In this document: one piece after another, positions 24,333 through 32,994 of the stretch
Numbering within the stretch: the first letter of the stretch is position 1
Layout of the letters: every line of letters starts with the position of its first letter
NCBI GenBank assembly: GCA_044226865.1
Contig: JBGAGE010000001.1
Coordinates: 868,001 to 932,000, forward strand
Origin: TMP-86 sp044226865
GTDB lineage: Bacteria; Pseudomonadota; Gammaproteobacteria; Steroidobacterales; Steroidobacteraceae
Length of the DNA: 64,000 nt
Reading direction: 5' to 3'
Made by a program: the position numbers and the translations under genes
The notes under the pieces: model-generated
Databases searched by the model: none
Seen by the model: only the letters and a program-made list of their open reading frames with translations
What the model was told of the DNA's origin: nothing

Positions 24333-25637
24333 TTGTTTGAACGTCCGCGGTCGGGTGAGCGGGCCGTGCTGGTCCGCATCGGCTTAGGCAGCCCGGTCGA
24401 TCCAGAAGATGTTGCCGAATTCGATGCGCTGGCGCGATCCGCCGGCGCGCTTCCCGTGGCTTCGTTGTCGGGTTCCCGCGCCCACCCCGATCCCAAATAT
24501 TTCGTGGGGTCCGGAAAGGCCGAGGAAGTCCGCGCCACGGCTGAAGCCCTTCAGGCCGACGTCGTGCTCGTCGACCATGCCTTGAGTCCCAGCCAGGAAC
24601 GCAACCTGGAGAAGCTGAGCGGCCGTCGAGTATTAGATCGTAATGGTCTGATTCTAGACATATTTGCCCAACGCGCTCGCAGCTTCGAGGGCAAGCTGCA
24701 AGTGGAACTCGCCCAGCTCAAGCACATGGCCACCCGGTTGGTGCGCGGGTGGACCCACCTGGAGAGACAGAAAGGCGGCATCGGCCTGCGCGGCCCCGGC
24801 GAAACCCAGCTGGAAACCGACCGCCGGCTGATCGGCAAGCGCATCCGCACCTTGCAGGGCCGCCTGGACAAGCTGCAGCGCCAACGCGAGACGGGGCGCC
24901 AGGTCAGGCGTGAAGTGCCCGTGCCGACGGTGGCGCTGGTCGGGTATACCAATGCCGGCAAATCCACGCTGTTCAATTGCATCACCGGCGCCAACAGCTA
25001 CGTCGCCAATCAGCTGTTCGCCACGCTGGATCCCACCGTGCGCCGGGTCGAGCTGCCGGATGTGGGCGAGGTGGTGCTGGCCGATACCGTCGGTTTCGTG
25101 CGCGAATTGCCGCATGAACTCATCGCCGCCTTCCATTCCACGCTGCAGGAGGCCCGTGATGCGGACCTGCTGCTGCACGTCGTGGATGCGCACGATCCGC
25201 GGCGCGATGAACGCATCGAGCAGGTGCGCGGCGTGCTACGCGGCATCGGGGCGGGCGAGGTGCGTGAACTTTTGGTGTTCAACAAGATCGATCTTCTGGG
25301 CGAGGCGCCGCGGGTCGAGGCGGGCCCCGATGGCCTGCCGGTGCAGGCGTGGGTGTCCGCGGGCACGGGGAGCGGGGCGGATGGCTTGCGTGCCGCGATC
25401 GCCGCGTGCGTGCGGCCAAGACGTCTGCAACGCACCGTGCACCTTGAATTACGTGCGGGCGCGTTGCGCTCTGGGTTGTATGAGCGTCATGCGGTGCGCG
25501 CCGAGCGTATCCGTGACGATGGCAGCTGGGACCTCGACGTGGAACTCGAGCCCCACGAGTTCGACAAGCTCGCCGGCCGCCCGGGCGTGGAATTGCTGCA
25601 GCCGGCAAGCGGCGCCCGGCGCAAGCGCGTGGCCTGA
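24333..25637 (+). CDS. hflX: ribosome-associated GTPase HflX
   Basis: A 434-residue HflX, the GTPase that splits stalled or heat-damaged ribosomes. The N-terminal HflX domain has PDPKYFVGSGKAEE and VDHALSPSQERNLE, a coiled helical region at about 135-190 (ARSFEGKLQVELAQLKH, RGPGETQLETDRR), then the G domain: G1 VGYTNAGKSTLFN, G3 DTVGFVRELP, G4 FNKIDLL. The TTG at 24333 gives the family start FERPRSGERAVLV, 35 bases after hfq. No stronger start exists nearby. Confidence 0.97.
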   Translation: MFERPRSGERAVLVRIGLGSPVDPEDVAEFDALARSAGALPVASLSGSRAHPDPKYFVGSGKAEEVRATAEALQADVVLVDHALSPSQERNLEKLSGRRVLDRNGLILDIFAQRARSFEGKLQVELAQLKHMATRLVRGWTHLERQKGGIGLRGPGETQLETDRRLIGKRIRTLQGRLDKLQRQRETGRQVRREVPVPTVALVGYTNAGKSTLFNCITGANSYVANQLFATLDPTVRRVELPDVGEVVLADTVGFVRELPHELIAAFHSTLQEARDADLLLHVVDAHDPRRDERIEQVRGVLRGIGAGEVRELLVFNKIDLLGEAPRVEAGPDGLPVQAWVSAGTGSGADGLRAAIAACVRPRRLQRTVHLELRAGALRSGLYERHAVRAERIRDDGSWDLDVELEPHEFDKLAGRPGVELLQPASGARRKRVA

Positions 25638-25676
25638 ACGCTGCGCGGCGCTCGTGCCGCCACCCCGCAGGGCTGA

Positions 25677-25682
25677 TAGAAT
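25677..25682 (+). promoter_or_regulatory. candidate -10 box upstream of hflK
   Basis: TAGAAT followed by a C-rich discriminator, in the 148-base gap between hflX and hflK. No good -35 is found. A GC-rich, palindromic leader of about 95 bases would precede hflK, with GGCCGCGG occurring twice. Confidence 0.3.
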
Positions 25683-25785
25683 CCCCCGCCGATTGCGCGG
25701 ACGGCCGCGGCGGCACGGTTTGCGGCCGCGGGTCCCGGTGGCGCGGTGCCGCCTTCTTTGACAAGTGACGGAAACAATCAACTCT

Positions 25786-26919
25786 ATGGCGTGGAACGAA
25801 CCCGGCGGCGATAAGCGCAATCCCTGGAACCGGCAGCAACCGCGGGAAAACGATCTCGATGACGTGGTGCGCAACTTCCAGAAGCGCCTGGCGTCCATCT
25901 TCGGACGCGGGGGCGGCAATGGCAACGGCGCGGGCCAGAAGGCGCCGGGGTTCGGATTCGGCGCCGGCGGCATCGTGATCCTGTTGTTCGCCGTCTGGCT
26001 GGCCTCCGGCTTCTACCTGGTGGACGCCCAGGAAAAGGCCGTCATCCTGCGCTTCGGCAAGTACGTGCAAACCACCGGTCCCGGCTACAGCTGGCACCTG
26101 CCCTGGCCAATCGAGACCAAGCGCATCGTCAATGTGTCGCGCCAGTACAGCGTCACGGGTGATGACAGCATGCTTACCGCCGACACCAACCTCGTCGAGG
26201 TGAAGTCCGCGGTGCAGTACACGCAACCCGATCCGATCAAGCTCCTGTTCCGGGTCAAGGACGTGGGCGAGACGCTGAAGCTGGTCTCAGAAAGCGCCAT
26301 GCGCGAGGCGGTGGGGCAGGCCTCGCTCGACAAGGCGCTGGCCTTCGATCCGTCGATCACCGACCGCGCGCGCACCATCCTGCAGCGCACGCTCGACAGC
26401 TACAACACCGGCATCCGCATCCTCAGCGTCAACCTCACCAGCGTGAACGTGCCGGAAGCCGTGCAGGACGCGCAGCGCGATGCGATCAAGGCGGACAAGG
26501 ACCGCCAGAAGATCTCGCAGGACGCCGAGACCTATCGCAACGATGTGCTGCCGCGCGCCCGTGGTGCCGCTTCCATCGCCGTGCAGGAGGCCGAAGCCTA
26601 CCGCCTGCAGGTACTGGCGCTTGCGCAGGGCGAGACCTCGCGCTTCGATCAAGTGCTGGCGCAGTACCAGAAGGCACCCAAGGTGACGCGCGAACGCATG
26701 TACCTCGAGGCCATGGAGAACGTCTACAAGAACTCGCGCAAGGTGATCGTCGACACCAAGGGTGGCAGCAATGTCATGTACCTGCCGCTCGACAAGATCA
26801 TCTCCGCGATGCCGCAGAACACGGGTGGTACGGCCGATACCATGACGGTGGCGCCCCTGCGGCCGGTGGAACCACCACCGCCACCGGCGGATGATCCGCG
26901 CGCGCGGGGAGTACGTTGA
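25786..26919 (+). CDS. hflK: FtsH protease activity modulator HflK
   Basis: A 377-residue SPFH/Band-7 membrane protein that forms the HflKC cage around FtsH. The N-terminus (MAWNEPGGDKRNPWNRQQP) and Gly/Asn-rich cytoplasmic stretch precede one membrane helix at about 60-82 (GIVILLFAVWLASGFYLV). The SPFH domain starts VDAQEKAVILRFGKY and contains RTILQRTLDSYNTGIRI. A long coiled coil with AEAYRLQVLALAQGE follows, then a Pro-rich tail. I choose the ATG at 25786 over a GTG at 25765 because it gives the family start MAWN. The stop overlaps the hflC ATG by one base. Confidence 0.96.
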   Translation: MAWNEPGGDKRNPWNRQQPRENDLDDVVRNFQKRLASIFGRGGGNGNGAGQKAPGFGFGAGGIVILLFAVWLASGFYLVDAQEKAVILRFGKYVQTTGPGYSWHLPWPIETKRIVNVSRQYSVTGDDSMLTADTNLVEVKSAVQYTQPDPIKLLFRVKDVGETLKLVSESAMREAVGQASLDKALAFDPSITDRARTILQRTLDSYNTGIRILSVNLTSVNVPEAVQDAQRDAIKADKDRQKISQDAETYRNDVLPRARGAASIAVQEAEAYRLQVLALAQGETSRFDQVLAQYQKAPKVTRERMYLEAMENVYKNSRKVIVDTKGGSNVMYLPLDKIISAMPQNTGGTADTMTVAPLRPVEPPPPPADDPRARGVR

Positions 26920-27791
26920 TGCACAACCGCGTACTCACCATCCTCATCGTCATCGTCACGCTGATCCTGCTGGCGAAGGGCAGCTTCTTCACCGTCAGCG
27001 AAGGCCAGCTCGCCATCAAGTCCGCCGGCGGCAAGATCGTCGACTCGCAGTACGAACCCGGCCTGCACATGCGCATACCGCTGTACGAGGACGTGCAGCG
27101 TTTCGACAAGCGCATCCTCACGCAGGTGTACCCGGGCGAGCTCTTCCTGACGCGCGAACAGGAGCAGCTCAACGTGGATTTCTACGTCAAGTGGCGCATC
27201 GACAACCTGCGCCGCTTCTACGAGTCCACCGGCGGCACGGAAGAAGTCGCCAACGCACGCCTGGGCGAGACCATCAAGGACAGCATCAAGAGCGTGGTGA
27301 CGCAGCGCACCTTGCAGCAGGTGGTCACGGCCGAGCGCGCCGAATTCACCAACGCCATGATGAAGAACGCGCGTCCCTCGGCCGAGCAGCTGGGCGTGGC
27401 GCTGATCGATGTGCGCATCACCAAGATCGACCTGCCGCAACAGGTGCGGGATTCCGTTTACGAACGCATGCGCGCGTCCTTCAAGGCGCAGGCGGCGAAG
27501 CTCCGTGCCGAGGGCGTGGAGGCTTCCGACAAGATCCGCGCCGAGGCCAACAAGCAGCAGACCCAGATCCTGGCCGACGCCGCGCGCCAGGCGAATGAAA
27601 TCCGTGGCGAGGGCGACGCCGCGGCGAGCGCGGTGTACGGCAAGTCCTATTCCAAGGACGCGGAGTTCTACAGCTTCTTCCGCAGCATGCAGTCCTACCG
27701 CCAGGCCATCGGCAAGGAAAGCGACCTGCTGGTCATCTCGCCCGACAGCGAATACTTCAAGTATTTGAACAAGGGCGAAAGCGCCCGTTAA
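26919..27791 (+). CDS. hflC: FtsH protease activity modulator HflC
   Basis: A 290-residue partner of HflK. An N-terminal membrane helix (about 6-24, LTILIVIVTLILLAKGSFF) is followed by an SPFH domain with EGQLAIKSAGGKIVDSQYEPG-type start, PLYEDVQRFDKRIL, and VDFYVKWRIDNLRRFYEST. The family block YERMRASFKAQAAKLRAEG and the coiled coil rich in Ala/Glu/Gln are present, ending in SPDSEYFKYLNKG. Translation is coupled to hflK through TGATG. A TTG three bases upstream is an unlikely alternative start. Confidence 0.97.
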   Translation: MHNRVLTILIVIVTLILLAKGSFFTVSEGQLAIKSAGGKIVDSQYEPGLHMRIPLYEDVQRFDKRILTQVYPGELFLTREQEQLNVDFYVKWRIDNLRRFYESTGGTEEVANARLGETIKDSIKSVVTQRTLQQVVTAERAEFTNAMMKNARPSAEQLGVALIDVRITKIDLPQQVRDSVYERMRASFKAQAAKLRAEGVEASDKIRAEANKQQTQILADAARQANEIRGEGDAAASAVYGKSYSKDAEFYSFFRSMQSYRQAIGKESDLLVISPDSEYFKYLNKGESAR

Positions 27792-27799
27792 GCCAGCCC

Positions 27800-28021
27800 A
27801 TGTCGATCATGCAAGTCAGCTGGGACGAACTGGCGCGCTACGTCTGCGGCGCGTTCGCCCTGTACCTGGTGCTGGAAGGAGTGTTGCCGTTCATCAATCC
27901 GGGCGCGGCGCAGCGGCTGATGCTGCGCATGTCGCAGATGTCGACCAGCCAGTTGCGCTGGGGAGGATTGGTGAGCATGGCGGTGGGGGTGGGTTTGCTG
28001 TGGGTGGCGCGTAATGGGTAA
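27800..28021 (+). CDS. yjeT: DUF2065 family small membrane protein (YjeT)
   Basis: A 73-residue protein with two helices at about 14-32 (FALYLVLEGVLPFINPG) and 52-70 (LRWGGLVSMAVGVGLLWVA). The sequence around FINPGAAQRLMLRMSQMS fits DUF2065. YjeT-like genes lie between hflC and purA in many gammaproteobacteria, and this one does too: it starts 8 bases after hflC and overlaps purA by 8 bases. Its function is unknown; context suggests an association with the HflKC/FtsH complex, which is inference. Confidence 0.9.
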   Translation: MSIMQVSWDELARYVCGAFALYLVLEGVLPFINPGAAQRLMLRMSQMSTSQLRWGGLVSMAVGVGLLWVARNG

Positions 28022-29309
28022 GAATGTCGTCGTCATCGGCCTGCAATGGGGCGATGAAGGCAAGGGCAAGGTGGTGGACCTGCTCACCGACCGCGTGCAT
28101 GCGGTGGTGCGTTTCCAGGGAGGACACAACGCCGGGCATACGCTGGTGATCGATGGCCACAAGACCATCCTCTCGCTCATTCCCTCGGGCATCCTGCATC
28201 CGCATGTGCAATGCCTGATCGGCAACGGGGTGGTGCTGTCGCTGGAGGCCTTCTTCAAGGAAGCCGATGGCCTGATCGCCAAGGGCGTGCCGGTGTTCGA
28301 GCGCCTGAAGGTGAGCCCGGCCTGTCCGCTGATCCTGCCCACGCATGTGGCGCTGGACAAGGCGCGCGAGAAGGCGCAGGGCGCAAACGCCATCGGCACC
28401 ACCGGCCGCGGCATCGGCCCGGCGTACGAAGACAAGGTGGCGCGGCGCGCGGTGCGCGTGTCCGACCTGTTCCAGCCGCAGCGGCTCGCCGAGAAGCTGC
28501 GCACGCTGGTCGATTACCACAATTTCCTCCTCACGCGCTTCCTGGATGCGCCGGCCGTGGATTTCCAGGGCGTGCTCGACTCCACGCTGGCCTGCGGTGA
28601 GCGCCTCAAGCCGCTGGTGGCGGATGTCACCGGCATTCTCGATGCACTGCATCGCTCCGGCCGCAGCGTGATGTTCGAGGGTGCGCAGGGCGCCATGCTC
28701 GATGTGGACCTCGGGACCTATCCCTTCGTCACCTCCTCCAACACCACGGCGGGCGGTGCCGCGCCGGGTTCGGGATTGGGGCCTCGCTGCCTGGACGAGG
28801 TCATCGGCATCGTCAAGGCGTATGCCACGCGCGTCGGCGCGGGCCCGTTCCCCACCGAGCTGTTCGATGCCGACGGCGAACATCTGTCACGCGTGGGCAA
28901 TGAATTCGGCTCGGTCACCGGGCGGCGGCGCCGCTGCGGCTGGTTCGATGCGGTGGCCTTGCGCCGCTCCGTCATCCACAGCAGCTGCTCCTCGCTGTGC
29001 GTCACCAAGCTGGACGTGCTCGATGGCATGGCCACCGTGCGCGTGTGCGTGGCCTACGAGCACCAGGGACGGCGCATCGAGTCACCGCCCGTGCTGCCGG
29101 AGCAATTGGCCGAGTGCACGGCCGTGTACGAGGACTGGCCGGGCTGGACGCAGAGCACGGCCGGCGTCACCCGCTACGATGACCTGCCGGCGGCGGCGCG
29201 ACGCTACCTCGACCGGTTGCAGGAACTCGTGGGAGTGCCCATCGGCATCATCTCCACGGGCCCCGACCGCGATCACACCATCATCCGCCAGGACCCGTTC
29301 GGGGCGTGA
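28014..29309 (+). CDS. purA: adenylosuccinate synthetase
   Basis: A 431-residue PurA, which joins IMP and aspartate with GTP in AMP synthesis. The N-terminal GTP loop is VVVIGLQWGDEGKGKVVDLL, followed by FQGGHNAGHTLVIDG. Other signatures: NAIGTTGRGIGPAYEDK, EGAQGAMLDVDLGTYPFVTSS, the GRRRRCGWFDAVALR block and the C-terminal YLDRLQELVGVPIGIISTGPDR. All catalytic residues look present and the length is normal. It overlaps yjeT. A hairpin spans its stop codon. Confidence 0.99.
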   Translation: MGKNVVVIGLQWGDEGKGKVVDLLTDRVHAVVRFQGGHNAGHTLVIDGHKTILSLIPSGILHPHVQCLIGNGVVLSLEAFFKEADGLIAKGVPVFERLKVSPACPLILPTHVALDKAREKAQGANAIGTTGRGIGPAYEDKVARRAVRVSDLFQPQRLAEKLRTLVDYHNFLLTRFLDAPAVDFQGVLDSTLACGERLKPLVADVTGILDALHRSGRSVMFEGAQGAMLDVDLGTYPFVTSSNTTAGGAAPGSGLGPRCLDEVIGIVKAYATRVGAGPFPTELFDADGEHLSRVGNEFGSVTGRRRRCGWFDAVALRRSVIHSSCSSLCVTKLDVLDGMATVRVCVAYEHQGRRIESPPVLPEQLAECTAVYEDWPGWTQSTAGVTRYDDLPAAARRYLDRLQELVGVPIGIISTGPDRDHTIIRQDPFGA

Positions 29310-29327
29310 ACGCGCGGCGTTCGCGCC
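29303..29327 (+). terminator. hairpin at the purA stop
   Basis: GGCG-T-GAACG pairs with CGTTC-G-CGCC around a five-base loop, a nine-pair stem with one T/G mismatch, overlapping the purA stop codon. TTGACG follows rather than a U-run, so terminator function is only possible. Confidence 0.35.
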
Positions 29328-29388
29328 TTGACGCGCGGCGGCGGGCCAGAGCAGCATCGATCCACGTCTGGGTCATGCGGGTGTCTTC

Positions 29389-30339
29389 ATGATGTCGAAT
29401 GTTCTCAAGGTGGCCGTACTGCTGTTCGCCGGCGCCGCTCCGGCTGCGCAGGTGGCGCTGGTTCCCAATCAGGGCGATGGCACGCTGTCGGTGCTGGATG
29501 TGGATTCGGCAACGGTGCTGCGCACATTGCCGGCAACCGGAAAGCTCGGCGAGAAGATCCAGGCCGTGGCTGCCGACCGGCGCGGCAAGCAGGCGTTCGT
29601 CGCTGATGCGGCAGGCAACGTGCTGCTGCGGGTCGACCTGCGCTCCGGCGCGGTACTCGAGCGCATCGAAGTGGGCAAGGGGCCCGAGGGCGCCTCGATG
29701 GCCCCGTCTGGCAATCTGATCGCCGTCTGCATCGAGGATGACAATGCGGTGTCGCTGGTCGACCCGGCCGGCAAAGCGCCGATGCGCAAGATCGCCATCC
29801 AGGGGAGCAACCCGGAGCATTGCGTGTTCAGCCCGGACGCCTCGCTCCTCATGACCAGCAATGAGAATTCCAACGACGTGGACCTGATAGACGTGCGACA
29901 GGGTCGCTCGGTGGCGCGCATCGCCACGGCGGGTCATCCGCGTGGCATCGCGTGGTCCACCGACGGCAAGCTCGCCTACGTGGCGCAGGAAACGGCCGGC
30001 GGTGTGGATGTGATCGACGTGCCGGCCCGCAAGGTGCTGCAGGCCATCAAGACAGGCTTGCGGCCAGCGGGCGCGACCATGAGCAGGGACGGCAAGAAAT
30101 TGTTCGTTACCAACGGCGGCGATGGCACCGTCAGCGTCATCGATACCGCATCCCGCAGCGCGATTGCCACGATCACCGTGGGCAAGCGCCCATGGAACAT
30201 GGCGTTGACGCGAGATGGCAAGCGCTTGCTGGTGGCGAACGGCCGTTCCAACAGCGTCAGCATCATCGATACGGCCAGTCTCCAGGGCGTCGCGGAGGTT
30301 CGCGTGGGATCGCTTCCTTGGGGTGTCGCCGTCCCGTGA
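29389..30339 (+). CDS. secreted YVTN-type beta-propeller repeat protein
   Basis: 316 residues with a short signal peptide (to about residue 19, AGAAPAAQ) and about seven propeller blades of roughly 42 residues. Each has the VDxxxGxVxxxIxVGxxPxGxAxSxDGKxxxVxN pattern, for example GKRPWNMALTRDGKRLLVAN and ending in WGVAVP. It resembles the beta-propeller proteins annotated near PQQ-dependent alcohol catabolism, but no PQQ or dehydrogenase genes are present. It is followed after 116 bases by a TonB-dependent receptor on the same strand. The function is unknown; a periplasmic binding or scaffold role is inferred. ATG at 29389 or 29392 can be the start. Confidence 0.85.
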   Translation: MMSNVLKVAVLLFAGAAPAAQVALVPNQGDGTLSVLDVDSATVLRTLPATGKLGEKIQAVAADRRGKQAFVADAAGNVLLRVDLRSGAVLERIEVGKGPEGASMAPSGNLIAVCIEDDNAVSLVDPAGKAPMRKIAIQGSNPEHCVFSPDASLLMTSNENSNDVDLIDVRQGRSVARIATAGHPRGIAWSTDGKLAYVAQETAGGVDVIDVPARKVLQAIKTGLRPAGATMSRDGKKLFVTNGGDGTVSVIDTASRSAIATITVGKRPWNMALTRDGKRLLVANGRSNSVSIIDTASLQGVAEVRVGSLPWGVAVP

Positions 30340-30455
30340 ACACGGCGGGATCGGCTCTCCACGCTGTCCAATCGCGGCAATCGTATCCGGCGGCGGGCAC
30401 GCGCGCTCACGGTTCCAAGTTACACTGAGGGCTGGTTCCCCCAGATACCGATTTC

Positions 30456-32621
30456 ATGCCGATGACCCGCAGCCGTTCTCCGATCCGCCATCGCGCCTGC
30501 TCTCATCGGGCGGCCGCCGTCCTCCTGCTCACCCTGCCGGCCGTGCTCGCACGTGCGCAGGACGCGCCGCCATCGGGTCAGGGGCATCCCGACATTTTGT
30601 CGCCGGTGGTCGTCACCGCCACCCGGATCGCCCAACCAAGCATCGACCTGCCCGTGTCGGTGGATCGGGTCGGCCGGGAGCAGCTGCAGAACCAGCAATT
30701 GCGGGTGAACCTGTCCGAGTCGCTGATCACCGTGCCCGGCCTGTCGGTGCAGAATCGGCAGAATTATGCGCAGGACCTGCAGGTGTCGGTGCGCGGCTTC
30801 GGCGCACGCTCCAGCTTCGGCGTGCGCGGCGTGCGCCTGTATGCGGACGGCATACCCGGCACCATGCCGGACGGGCAGGGCCAGTTCTCGCAATTCGACA
30901 TCGGTTCCGCCGAAGGCGTGGAAGTGCTGCGCGGGCCGTTCTCGGCGTTGTACGGGAATTCCTCCGGCGGCGTCATCGCCATCTTCACCGAGGACGGCGT
31001 GGCCGGCGGCAGGATCGATGGCAGCGCCGCCGGCGGGAGCCTCGGCACGCAGCGCTATGGTCTGAAATTTGGCGGCGACAGCGGCCAGTTCAACTACATC
31101 GTCGATGCCGGGCATTTCAAGACCGACGGCTACCGCGAGCACAGCGAGGCCGAGCGCAACAACCTCAACGCGAAGCTCCGCTGGGAACTGGCCGGCGGAT
31201 CGCAGTTGACGCTGGTCGGCAACGGCGTGCAGACGCCGGAGGTGCAGGATCCCTTGGGCCTGACGCGTGATCAATGGAGCGAAGATCCCCGTCAGGCCGG
31301 CGCCAATGCACTCAAGTACAACACCCGCAAATCATTGCGCCAGGGCCAGGGTGGCGCCAATTACCGCCGGCCGCTGGGAGAGTCGGACACGCTCCAAGTG
31401 AACGCCTACGCAGGCCATCGCAGCACCACGCAATTTCAGGCCATCCTCTCCACGGCGCAGGGCCGTCCGACACACCCGGGCGGCATCATCGATCTGGGCC
31501 GCAATTTCTGGGGCCTGGACGCACGCATCGAGGATCGCCGGCGATTGCTGGGCGGGGAGTTCCTGCTCACCGCCGGCGTCAATTACGACGACCTGCAGGA
31601 AGCGCGCCGCGGGTACCTGAACTTCATCGGCGACACCCTGGGCGTGCAGGGCGAATTGCGCCGCGATGACTCCAATCACGTCTACGATTTCGACCAATAC
31701 CTGCAGGTGCAATGGGATCCGGGCGCGCACTGGCGCCTGATCGCCGGCGTGCGCAACAGCGAGGTGCGCGTGCGCTCCACCAACCGCCTGCTCGGGGGTG
31801 CGAGCAGTTCGGTGAGCTATTCGGCCGCGAATCCGGTGGCGGGCATCACCTACCGGCTGGCGCCACAGCTCAATCTCTACGCCTCCTACGGCCGTGGCTT
31901 CGAAACACCCACGCTCAACGACATCGCCTACCGCTCCACCGACGGCAGCATCACCGGGTTGAACCTGGGGCTGAAGCCGGCCCGCAGCGACAATGCGGAA
32001 GTGGGCATCAAGGCTGCCGGCGAGAGCTGGCGCGCCAACCTCGCCGGCTTCTACATCAAGACGGAGGACGAGTTGGCGGTGCTGGCCAACTCGGGTGGCA
32101 GGTCGGTGTTCCAGAACATCGGCGAAACCCAGCGGCGCGGAGTGGAGTTGTCGGTGGATGCGATCCTGCCCGCCGGGTTGAGCAGCCGCATCGCCTTCAC
32201 GCACATCCGCGCGGTCAACCAGGCCACCTACACGACCTGCGCAGGCCTGCCCTGCGCGCCGGTGCAGGTGGCGGCCGGCAACCGCCTGCCCGCCGTGCCC
32301 GCGAACTCCCTGTATGCCGGGCTGACCTGGTCGTATGCGCCGGCGGGACTGACGGCCACGGTCGAGGCGCTGGGACGTGCCAAGATCTACGTCGATGACC
32401 GCAACACCGATGCGGCGCCGGGATTCTGGGTGGCGAATGCGCGGGTGGGCCTTACGCAAACCCTGGCGCGCTGGACATTCTCGGAAACATTGCGGGTGGA
32501 TAATCTCGCCGACCGCGCCTACGTGGGCAGCGTCATCGTCAATGAGAGCAATGCACGCTTCTTCGAGCCTTCACCGGGACGAACCTACTATCTGATGTTC
32601 AATGCCGCGCGCCGGCGTTAA
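30456..32621 (+). CDS. TonB-dependent receptor (FecA-like plug)
   Basis: A 721-residue outer-membrane receptor. The signal peptide has an Arg-rich n-region and ends near VLARAQ. A TonB box (LSPVVVTATR) lies near 50-60. The plug at about 65-175 has LSESLITVPGLSVQNR, VSVRGFGARSSFGVRGVRL and VEVLRGPFSALYGNSSGG. The barrel includes the family block YGRGFETPTLNDIAYR and ends RTYYLMFNAARRR. The resemblance is to ferric-chelate receptors, but the substrate is not readable and no siderophore or FecIR genes are adjacent. The preceding beta-propeller gene may belong with it. With that gene it separates purA from rnr. Confidence 0.93.
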   Translation: MPMTRSRSPIRHRACSHRAAAVLLLTLPAVLARAQDAPPSGQGHPDILSPVVVTATRIAQPSIDLPVSVDRVGREQLQNQQLRVNLSESLITVPGLSVQNRQNYAQDLQVSVRGFGARSSFGVRGVRLYADGIPGTMPDGQGQFSQFDIGSAEGVEVLRGPFSALYGNSSGGVIAIFTEDGVAGGRIDGSAAGGSLGTQRYGLKFGGDSGQFNYIVDAGHFKTDGYREHSEAERNNLNAKLRWELAGGSQLTLVGNGVQTPEVQDPLGLTRDQWSEDPRQAGANALKYNTRKSLRQGQGGANYRRPLGESDTLQVNAYAGHRSTTQFQAILSTAQGRPTHPGGIIDLGRNFWGLDARIEDRRRLLGGEFLLTAGVNYDDLQEARRGYLNFIGDTLGVQGELRRDDSNHVYDFDQYLQVQWDPGAHWRLIAGVRNSEVRVRSTNRLLGGASSSVSYSAANPVAGITYRLAPQLNLYASYGRGFETPTLNDIAYRSTDGSITGLNLGLKPARSDNAEVGIKAAGESWRANLAGFYIKTEDELAVLANSGGRSVFQNIGETQRRGVELSVDAILPAGLSSRIAFTHIRAVNQATYTTCAGLPCAPVQVAAGNRLPAVPANSLYAGLTWSYAPAGLTATVEALGRAKIYVDDRNTDAAPGFWVANARVGLTQTLARWTFSETLRVDNLADRAYVGSVIVNESNARFFEPSPGRTYYLMFNAARRR

Positions 32622-32767
32622 GAGGTCCGAATTTGATAATTTGCCCGGCTTGCCGATACGCTGGCTTGAAACAACCGCCGCGGCACCCATGAAGAGGGCG
32701 GCAGGGATGATGCTTGCGCCCCGCGGCTTTGATCGCCGCACGTAAACCGAATATTAAGCTCATTCCC

Positions 32768-32795
32768 GAAATCAGGCGTATAATGCCTTGATTTC
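32768..32795. other. perfect-stem hairpin immediately 3' of tRNA-Leu
   Basis: GAAATC and AGGC arms pair with GCCT and GATTTC (ten pairs, one bulged base) around a seven-base loop. On the minus strand it begins two bases after the tRNA CCA end, so it is probably a termination or 3'-processing structure, although no U-tract follows. The loop reads TATAAT on the plus strand. The rest of the 177 bases between the receptor stop and the tRNA shows no gene. Confidence 0.6.
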
Positions 32796-32797
32796 AT

Positions 32798-32882
32798 TGG
32801 TGCCCAGGAGAGGACTCGAACCTCCACGAATTGCTCCACTGGTACCTGAAACCAGCGCGTCTACCAGTTCCGCCACCTGGGC
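32798..32882 (-). tRNA. tRNA-Leu (anticodon CAG)
   Basis: The minus strand folds as an 85-base class II tRNA. The acceptor GCCCAGG pairs with CCTGGGC, the D arm is TGGCGGAACTGGTAGACGC, and the anticodon stem CTGGT/ACCAG holds loop TTCAGGT (anticodon CAG). A variable arm and T arm GGAGGTTCGAGTCCTC follow, with discriminator A and encoded CCA. It reads CUG, the main leucine codon in high-GC genomes. Confidence 0.97.
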
Positions 32883-32907
32883 TCGATGGGGTTCTCAAGG
32901 GGCGCAG

Positions 32908-32936
32908 AATGTACGCACACACTCCCTCACTGTCAA
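32908..32936 (-). promoter_or_regulatory. tRNA-Leu promoter
   Basis: On the minus strand a consensus TTGACA (32931-32936) is followed by a 17-base spacer and TACATT (32908-32913). A GC-rich discriminator (CTGCGCCCC) of the stringently controlled type comes next. The mature tRNA starts 25 bases after the -10. This is the best sigma-70 promoter in the window. Confidence 0.85.
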
Positions 32937-32994
32937 CTTCAAATCCACGCCCACCACCCACAACCCACTCATTCCAAGGCTCTTTCTTTTCTTC

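Noticed and set aside
32621..32798. Search for integrase, att-like direct repeats or insertion sequence ends beside tRNA-Leu
   Set aside because: No repeat of the tRNA 3' end or recombinase gene is visible, so the neighbouring islet cannot be called a mobile element.
32788..32994. Upstream in-frame extension of rnr
   Set aside because: It runs through the tRNA-Leu gene and is not conserved in RNase R; the ATG at 32995 gives the family N-terminus.
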